19,596 bases of DNA from DATDCV01 sp036524155. GTDB taxonomy: Bacteria; Verrucomicrobiota; Verrucomicrobiia; Limisphaerales; UBA8199. Each line of letters begins with the position of its first letter. Within the stretch, counting starts at the first letter, position 1. This document shows positions 14,549-19,596 of this stretch, piece after piece. A program made the translations under genes and the position numbers. The notes beneath the pieces are model-generated. The model searched no databases, was not told the origin of the DNA, and saw nothing but the letters and a program-made list of their open reading frames with translations. Location of the stretch: contig DATDCV010000243.1 of assembly GCA_036524155.1 (NCBI GenBank), positions 1 to 19,596 of the forward strand, written 5' to 3'.

Positions 14549-17028
14549 TTCTTCGCTCCTGAGAAGTTGATCACGAAACGGTAAAGCCGATTATGTGCGT
14601 TCCGCGCCGGATCAAGGTAGATGCTGCAATTGTCGCGCTGCAAAAGCTGCCGCGTTATGAAGAGACCCAGACCGCTCCCCTCCTCAGTCTCCTTGCCACT
14701 CACAAAAAGCTCGAAGAGAGTCTCCTCCAGGTCGGGTCTTATCCCCTGGCCGTTATCATAGAAAACGAGCTCAGGATCCGATATTTCGACAGAAATCTTT
14801 CCCTGCCCGCTATTCTCTCCGTAAAAGTGCCGCAGCCAGTACTCACTATTCGTCGTCAGATTGTCGAGCACCTGCGTAAAGCGACCCGGGTTAAACAGAA
14901 TCTCGAAATCCCTCATGTTTTCGGAGTCGAGATGCCACAAGATCCCTCGGGTCCGCAGGCGGGCACCACGTAACTCGAAAAAGGAACGAACAAATTCCGA
15001 GACTTTGGCACGCCGGCGCGCCAATCTCCGCCCCCGTAGCATCGGGCGGACGAAATTTATCATTTGCTCAACAGCACTGATCGCTGTCCTTATCTCATCC
15101 GCATTCGACGCAATCCGCGCCACGTCCAGCGGGGGGCGTGCCTTAGATAACTTGCTGATCGCCTTGGCCTCATCGTCAAGGTGTCCAAGCATGGCGGGAA
15201 CGTCATGGGCCAAGGCCTGAGCGGACAACCCGACGCCAACCATCTCGTACAAAAGCTGCGTTCGTTCTTCGAAATCATCGATCCGCCGACGAATGATCGC
15301 GGCCAGTTTCTTTTGCTCGTCTATCTCTTTCGTCAGCCTCCCAATTTCAGCGTCATCCGACTCCAGCTCCTTCTGTAGGCGTTCCACGATGTCCAACAGC
15401 TGCTTTCCTTTGGCGCGCCTGGCATCAGTTTCCCGCAAATCCTGATACATTACCCGCGCGGCCCCCTCCACCTGCCGCAACCCATAAAGCCGCTCTTTTG
15501 CGTGCGTCTCAAACCGCTCCCTGATCGAGCCCGAAGCATTAAGCAACGCCTCCAGTTGGTTCAGGAGCGCGCCATAATTTGTTTTGGACTCCTCCTCCGT
15601 GGCATGCGTCCCGCTCGCCTCCTTCAAGAACTTCGACGCCGTGCGCCCGACCCGGTTTAAGGCTGTATTAATAGAATTTGTGATAAGGGTCGTCAGCGTT
15701 GAGAATCCCCTCCACTCTTCATTATCAGTGAATCCTTCCCGATCCGACTTTTCGATTAGCTGAGGATTATCACCGACAGACAACCGAAAGAAGCCAATCA
15801 CGTTGCTCGGCTTTAAGCTATAGTAGCCCGCCGCAGAGGTCCAAGCCGCCCCAAGCCGCAACCAATCATTGCCCATTCGGACGCCGAAGCCATCCCGATA
15901 CACATAGACCTGGGCGAGCGCCTTGATCAGATCGCGGTACTCGGTCGTCTTATTAAACCCCTCCTTTGGCAACTCAATATCAGTGTCGAGGTCGAAATAG
16001 TCCAGCGAACCGGTGAACCGGCCAGGGTCCTTACCATCATTAGAGGAAAACGTCACATCTGCAGCCGCAACCTCCTTCTTCAAGGTTACAAACCACGGTG
16101 CCTCTTCGGCCCGCGTCACCGTAAACTCTTTGCCAAGAAGTTTATTCGCCTGAAGCGCCCCAAGCAGAGAAGCACCCTTATCGCGACCAATAAACTGGTC
16201 GTACGCTTCCTTCTTCTCCTTTCGAAACCAGATAAGCTTTAACTTCCCTGTGATCAGCAGCCTTTCCCCGTTCCAATCGTAATCAAAGGTCATCGTGGCC
16301 GACTCACGGAGGGTAGGCCCGATTTGCACCAAACCTATGCTTCGGTCATCGATGCGAAGCGTAACCTCAAAGTCCTTGGCACCCCCAAAGGGCGATATCA
16401 GGCCAGAAAGCTTATTAGCGAGGCGCCGATTTCGCTTCTCATTGCGCCAGCCAGTAAGGTCACGCAGTCCAAATATCCTAACTGTTGTCCCGGTCTCCCC
16501 ATTGGGTGGGACCCGGAGCCACTTGATTGGTACATCCTCCAGCAGAGTCCCGCTTCGGATATCCGACCACTGAAACGTGACCAGCCAACCCTCTTCCGTT
16601 GCCGAATGCCGGGTCTCGACAGAAAGGCACTTTCCGAGCTTCATCGTCCCCAGCCGCCCAAGGCCCTTATCTCCCAAGGGCAAACGCTTGTGCTTTTTCG
16701 TTCGCGTGCCGAGCGATTTCTGCTCACGCTTTGGCGACAAACTGATTAACAGCCAACCCCCCTCGATGCCCTTCCGGTCCATTCCAGTCCCGTTATCGGC
16801 AATCTCGATAAGGCCCACGGCCACAGCCGACACATGGTCCCTCTCAGGCGACGGAACGTACCCAGTATCGATCCGAATGTGGGCCCAATCGGCGTCAGCG
16901 TCGTAGCTGTTCTTCACCAACTCCAACAACGCCTGCTCATCGTCCGTAATGAGCTGCTCCCCCAGCTGCACCAAAGCGTGCGCATCGATCCGAAGGCGAA
17001 AATCGGGCTGTTCGCTAGCTTCAGGCAT
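14545..17028 (-). CDS. Dual-GHKL ATPase: Hsp90/MORC-like N-terminus plus histidine-kinase-like C-terminus
   Basis: About 827 residues with two Bergerat-fold modules (numbering includes the 5 extra residues of a TTG start at 17043). The N-terminal one has LLELVKNSYDADA (39-51), IEIADNGTGMD (79-89) and GDKGLGRLG (124-132). A long beta-rich transducer-like part (about 140-450) and a coiled coil (about 545-600) follow. The C-terminal module has LAHDVPAMLGHLDDE (611-625) in the place of a histidine-kinase H-box with His613, then QVLDNLTTNSEYW (724-736), FYDNGQGI (761-768) and ETEEGSGLGLFITRQLL (785-801). The C-terminus therefore has kinase-type ATP-binding boxes, paired here with a receiver-like protein. 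The ATG at 17028, 12 bases past the methyltransferase stop, is preferred over TTG 17043, which would overlap it. It has no transmembrane helix, so it is a cytoplasmic sensor. Confidence 0.82.
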   Translation of the reverse strand: MPEASEQPDFRLRIDAHALVQLGEQLITDDEQALLELVKNSYDADADWAHIRIDTGYVPSPERDHVSAVAVGLIEIADNGTGMDRKGIEGGWLLISLSPKREQKSLGTRTKKHKRLPLGDKGLGRLGTMKLGKCLSVETRHSATEEGWLVTFQWSDIRSGTLLEDVPIKWLRVPPNGETGTTVRIFGLRDLTGWRNEKRNRRLANKLSGLISPFGGAKDFEVTLRIDDRSIGLVQIGPTLRESATMTFDYDWNGERLLITGKLKLIWFRKEKKEAYDQFIGRDKGASLLGALQANKLLGKEFTVTRAEEAPWFVTLKKEVAAADVTFSSNDGKDPGRFTGSLDYFDLDTDIELPKEGFNKTTEYRDLIKALAQVYVYRDGFGVRMGNDWLRLGAAWTSAAGYYSLKPSNVIGFFRLSVGDNPQLIEKSDREGFTDNEEWRGFSTLTTLITNSINTALNRVGRTASKFLKEASGTHATEEESKTNYGALLNQLEALLNASGSIRERFETHAKERLYGLRQVEGAARVMYQDLRETDARRAKGKQLLDIVERLQKELESDDAEIGRLTKEIDEQKKLAAIIRRRIDDFEERTQLLYEMVGVGLSAQALAHDVPAMLGHLDDEAKAISKLSKARPPLDVARIASNADEIRTAISAVEQMINFVRPMLRGRRLARRRAKVSEFVRSFFELRGARLRTRGILWHLDSENMRDFEILFNPGRFTQVLDNLTTNSEYWLRHFYGENSGQGKISVEISDPELVFYDNGQGIRPDLEETLFELFVSGKETEEGSGLGLFITRQLLQRDNCSIYLDPARNAHNRLYRFVINFSGAKK

Positions 17029-17039
17029 AAAACAGGCGG

Positions 17040-18248
17040 TCAAACACTCCGTTTCCGGTGCAGTAACAGTACTTCCTGGCTACTCGCCGTCTTTCCCATG
17101 TTCTTGGCGTACCACTTGCGCCCCGGCACGTCCCGCCATATCCGCCCCTCAAATAGATACTCGTCAGCGCATAGCGGCTGAATCTCCACAAGCCCGGCGC
17201 CTTCCATCTTTTTCAGATAAGCCGGTAGCTGCCAATCTGGCTGAGAGAATGCTACTAACTGCACGACCAGAGACTCCTCGTCGATTAGGCGGCATACCGA
17301 AGAGAAAGCCCTGCCCAGACGCTCGAAATACGCCTTCAATTCCTGCTGCCCCCGGTTGCCAAGGCAATAGTAAGATGCGCCGGCGCCATCCCGGCAGCCG
17401 GCCAACCAGAACGGCGCGGGAGCCTCTCGGCGTCCCTTGATCTGCCAACGATGGTAGAGCACATGCACGCCCGGATAAGGCGGCGACGTTAGTACCAATT
17501 TCGCCGGCATCCAGTCACCTGGCACCCGGCCGTCGTCGTGGCTCTCTTCACAGGTGCGGTTAATCACGCGGCGAGTTTCCGACAGTCTCCATCGTTGGAC
17601 CTTGCTCGCCGCGGCCGCTCGGCCCGCAAAACGAAAATGGTTTTCCACTACATCGCTAACACGAGCCAAGAACTGCTTCTGCATCGTCTCCCAGCTCGGA
17701 GTTCCCTCCTTGCAGTCGAGTGCCAGCTGACCGACACCCAAGAGCGCAAGCCGCGCAAGCCTCTGCTGCCGGACCTTGGGAAGAAATTTAATCAGATCTA
17801 TGACGTTTTCAAAGAAGGCCCTGGGGACTTCTGGCAAGTTCCTGCGATAATGGGCCTCCTCCTCGGTCATTTCACCACCACCACCCGCGACGGATTCCTT
17901 TAGATCCCCGATGACCTCAGCCCACTCCAGAATTTCCCTCCTGTCGTGCACTGAGATCGAGCTGGTTTTGGTTCTCGCGAGAAAGACAGCAAGCGAGCTG
18001 ATATCGAAACCAACCGCCCTCCGCCCCAAAGCGATGGCCTCAACCAGCGCGGTTCCCCCGCCGCAAAAACAATCCAGAACGGTTTGGCCCTTTCGTGTGA
18101 ACGCCTTGATCGCCTCGCGAGCAAACACGGGAGAGAATCGCGCAGGGTATTTGTAGAAACTGTGGGGGGGCTCGTCCACCTTATCCTGATTCGCGACAGC
18201 TTTAAGGACAACATCCGGCACCTCGATCGTTGTTTCGGTGGCTTTCAT
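17040..18248 (-). CDS. DNA methyltransferase (N6-adenine/N4-cytosine type)
   Basis: A 402-residue protein. SAM-binding motif I is VLDCFCGGGTALVEA (57-71), with AVGFDIS (78-84) as motif II; FYKYPARFSP (31-40) just before it fits motif X. The catalytic motif IV is TSPPYPG (254-260), so the target is an exocyclic amino group of adenine or N4-cytosine. Motifs I and IV are separated by about 190 residues; the extra segment (about 105-250, mostly helical) may hold a target-recognition or partner-binding part. No nuclease gene is seen beside it. The ATG overlaps the stop of the RHH gene (ATGA), and 11 bases separate its stop from the dual-GHKL ATG. It could mark host DNA so that the linked sensor spares it; that role is inferred. 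Confidence 0.85.
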   Translation of the reverse strand: MKATETTIEVPDVVLKAVANQDKVDEPPHSFYKYPARFSPVFAREAIKAFTRKGQTVLDCFCGGGTALVEAIALGRRAVGFDISSLAVFLARTKTSSISVHDRREILEWAEVIGDLKESVAGGGGEMTEEEAHYRRNLPEVPRAFFENVIDLIKFLPKVRQQRLARLALLGVGQLALDCKEGTPSWETMQKQFLARVSDVVENHFRFAGRAAAASKVQRWRLSETRRVINRTCEESHDDGRVPGDWMPAKLVLTSPPYPGVHVLYHRWQIKGRREAPAPFWLAGCRDGAGASYYCLGNRGQQELKAYFERLGRAFSSVCRLIDEESLVVQLVAFSQPDWQLPAYLKKMEGAGLVEIQPLCADEYLFEGRIWRDVPGRKWYAKNMGKTASSQEVLLLHRKRSV

Positions 18249-18442
18249 CGTGGTTCCTCGGTTGGATTGCCCAACTCAGCAGACAGCTTCGGATCCTTTG
18301 CCCGGCGCAAGAGGCCCTGAACAGCATACTCCACCAAATACTGAATTGTCAGTGGAGGCCGCCGCTTCTTGGCAAGACTGTGCAACCGTTGGTAGTCCTT
18401 CTCGGCCAACGACACTGAAAACCGATGTTTCTTCTTTCGCAT
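18245..18442 (-). CDS. Small ribbon-helix-helix protein, first gene of the methyltransferase operon
   Basis: A 65-residue protein. HRFSVSLAEKDYQRLHSLAK gives the strand and first helix of an RHH/CopG-like fold, and LTIQYLVEYAVQGLLRR the second helix. The basic start MRKKKHR supports DNA binding. The ATG at 18442 is preferred over a TTG at 18496, because the extra residues would be encoded by the 10-bp operator-like repeat and look unlike protein. GGTGAC stands 6 bases before the ATG. Its stop overlaps the methyltransferase start. It is probably the operon's autorepressor, acting through the upstream CACC-box array. Confidence 0.7.
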   Translation of the reverse strand: MRKKKHRFSVSLAEKDYQRLHSLAKKRRPPLTIQYLVEYAVQGLLRRAKDPKLSAELGNPTEEPR

Positions 18443-18448
18443 CTTCGT

Positions 18449-18510
18449 GTCACCTAACGGCACCAACCTGCACCAGATGGCACCCATTGTCACCAAATGT
18501 CACCAAAGGT
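18449..18510. promoter_or_regulatory. Six CACC boxes at exact 10-bp spacing: operator array
   Basis: CACC occurs at 18451, 18461, 18471, 18481, 18491 and 18501, each preceded by GT, GG or TG; a seventh position (18511) has CAAA. Consensus GKCACCAANN; on the coding strand of the minus operon the core reads GGTGNN. The spacing places every box on the same face of the helix. The array runs from 7 bases before the ATG of the RHH gene across the predicted promoter, as expected for cooperative repression. Confidence 0.65.
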
Positions 18511-18513
18511 CAA
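18486..18513 (-). promoter_or_regulatory. Predicted promoter of the RHH-methyltransferase-GHKL-receiver operon
   Basis: On the minus strand TTGACC (18508-18513) is followed by 16 bases and GACAAT (18486-18491). The predicted start near 18479 gives a leader of about 37 bases. The whole promoter lies within the CACC-box array. It is a by-eye prediction. Confidence 0.42.
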
Positions 18514-18560
18514 AACTTTTTTTCAGACCTGGTCTTCTGCAGAAAATTCGGGTGGATACA

Positions 18561-18582
18561 GCAACTGGATGTGTCCAGTTGC
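18561..18582. repeat. Perfect hairpin, 9-bp stem and 4-base loop
   Basis: GCAACTGGA, TGTG, TCCAGTTGC. It lies between the HEPN-like gene (3' end at 18672) and the promoter of the methyltransferase operon. There is no T-run after it on the minus strand and only CTTT on the plus strand, so it may be a factor-dependent terminator, an operator or an RNA-level insulator. A shorter palindrome, AGACC-T-GGTCT, is at 18525-18535. Confidence 0.6.
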
Positions 18583-18671
18583 CTTTAGAGTGGAATGCCT
18601 CGCCCGCCCTGGCTCCGCAGCAAGTTCCTGCCCCCCGCTCCGCGCCCCCAGCCCTACAAGCTGCTAAGCCT

Positions 18672-19514
18672 CTAGCCCTCTGGCCGGGCAGGCCCACTGC
18701 GCAGGGCGCGGGCTACCTCCGCCTTCTTCTCAATGACCGGCCGCCACTTTTCGTGCAGTTCCTCTGACTTCTGCTTGTACACCGGATATAGCGCGTCAAA
18801 TACTGCAAGGATCCGGGCTGTGACATCCGTCCTCTCCCGGTCGAGCCGCGCAGAAATCTTCGGAATCTCGATGCTGTAGCCCTTTTCCAGAACATCGCTC
18901 GCAACCACCGGCTTGCCGACCCGTTCTACAAAACTGAGCAACTTGAGCTGGTCCAGCAGCTTCGACCCCATGACCTCTGCAATCGCCTGCAGTTTGCCGC
19001 GGTGCACGTGCAGGTTGCGACCCTCCCTATAGGGCCGGATGAGCGTCGCCAATTCCTCGAGCGCGGCCTTGGCCGGCGTCGGCGCCACCCACCAGTTTCG
19101 CGCAATTAGGTCGGGCTTGCAGTCCCTCTCCCGGTTCCCCAGCCGGAACACCGAATTTGTGAGAACGAGCGCGATATCCGCCAGGCTGACGAACGTCACC
19201 ACGTAACATGAGTAGTGGTATTCAATCCACGTGTGGCGGTCGAACCCAGCCCAAGACCAGGGGCTCTTGGTTGCGGCCTCAATCAGCCGCTGACCCTGTT
19301 CCAACCTCTCCAGAGCGTCGACCGCCGCGCCGGCATTGCGGAACACATCGTCGTCGTAGAACTCGTATTCGAGCACAGTTGCATCGCCCTCGCTCCTCAC
19401 CTCCCCTTGCTTGGCAAGCTGCAGCAGGCCCTCCCCAGCCTCCTCCAGCAATGGGCGAAGATTCTCCAAAGCCAGCTTTACGAGCGGATGAGACGCGAGA
19501 GTGTCGTTCGGCAT
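18672..19514 (-). CDS. HEPN-like protein (possible ribonuclease)
   Basis: A 280-residue, mostly helical protein. The segment EGRNLHVHRGK (164-174) contains R-N-x3-H (Arg166, Asn167, His171), the RX4H form of the HEPN ribonuclease motif. An aromatic helix (TWIEYHYSCYVVTFVSLADI, 95-114) resembles the core of HEPN proteins of the Cthe_2314-like kind; that finer assignment is weak. HEPN proteins are often RNA-cleaving toxins or effectors in defence loci. It is in the same orientation as the methyltransferase operon, 230 bases upstream of it, separated by a strong hairpin and a new promoter, so it is probably a separate unit. The ATG at 19514 is preceded by GGAGCAAAGAAG. Nothing is recognised in the last 82 bases of the window. 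Confidence 0.55.
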   Translation of the reverse strand: MPNDTLASHPLVKLALENLRPLLEEAGEGLLQLAKQGEVRSEGDATVLEYEFYDDDVFRNAGAAVDALERLEQGQRLIEAATKSPWSWAGFDRHTWIEYHYSCYVVTFVSLADIALVLTNSVFRLGNRERDCKPDLIARNWWVAPTPAKAALEELATLIRPYREGRNLHVHRGKLQAIAEVMGSKLLDQLKLLSFVERVGKPVVASDVLEKGYSIEIPKISARLDRERTDVTARILAVFDALYPVYKQKSEELHEKWRPVIEKKAEVARALRSGPARPEG

Positions 19515-19596
19515 ATTCTTCTTTGCTCCAGCCTACGTCCACCGGCCTACGGAGTCGACACTACCATCACGCCGCCGCCAGCGCCGGGTGGGGCAC

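Noticed and set aside
12815..17028. Detocs system
   Set aside because: There is kinase-like plus receiver-like logic, but the sensor lacks a TPR part, has an extra Hsp90-like ATPase, and no nucleoside-phosphorylase effector is seen.
18443..18496. N-terminal extension of the small RHH protein from a TTG start
   Set aside because: The added residues are encoded by the 10-bp CACC repeat, and the ATG at 18442 begins right before the RHH strand.
19515..19596. End of another gene at the right edge
   Set aside because: On the minus strand a short frame (VPHPALAAA then stop) enters from the edge, but nine codons are too few to support a gene.

Overview
The window looks like a chromosomal accessory region of a GC-rich, uncultured Verrucomicrobiota member (Pedosphaera/Limisphaerales-like). 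The clues are protein style rather than markers: a GYF_2/DUF4190/prepilin-like fusion with the CPxHGxxxxCDGxV ending, a secreted protein ending in the W..V...P....GQY...VP....FFRL pattern, a small MSKRR..VTL membrane-protein family in tandem, and a remnant of a REP-associated transposase. No rRNA, tRNA or CRISPR array was seen.

Left part (1-8018) is ordinary but worn: a PIG-L type deacetylase (cut by the window edge) behind a membrane-anchored prepilin-like protein; a DUF3631 primase/helicase-type ATPase preceded by about 800 bases of non-coding DNA with three tandem repeats (8-, 10- and 6-bp units); a small membrane protein followed directly by a truncated copy of its own family; a secreted protein; a RAYT fragment; a membrane-anchored C39-like protein; a TPR protein; and a WYL-type regulator reduced to its DNA-binding head.

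Right part (about 8100-19514) is a compact putative defence island of two convergent operons plus a HEPN-like gene. The plus-strand operon is: ribbon-helix-helix/winged-helix protein, GHKL (Hsp90/MutL/MORC-like) ATPase, TIR-domain protein. The minus-strand operon, tightly coupled, is: ribbon-helix-helix protein, DNA methyltransferase, a very unusual sensor with two GHKL ATPase modules, and a receiver-like protein that keeps the phospho-acceptor residues. Each operon starts with an RHH gene and each has its own arrayed operator-like DNA just before it: two 18-bp palindromes 22 bp apart (8157-8196), and six CACC boxes spaced exactly 10 bp (18449-18510) that cover a predicted promoter.

My reading is that the minus operon is a phospho-relay-like sensing module attached to a modification methyltransferase, and the plus operon a GHKL-gated TIR effector, possibly working together. 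The domain calls are read directly from motifs; the anti-phage role and any cooperation are inference. I do not recognise this combination as a named defence system.
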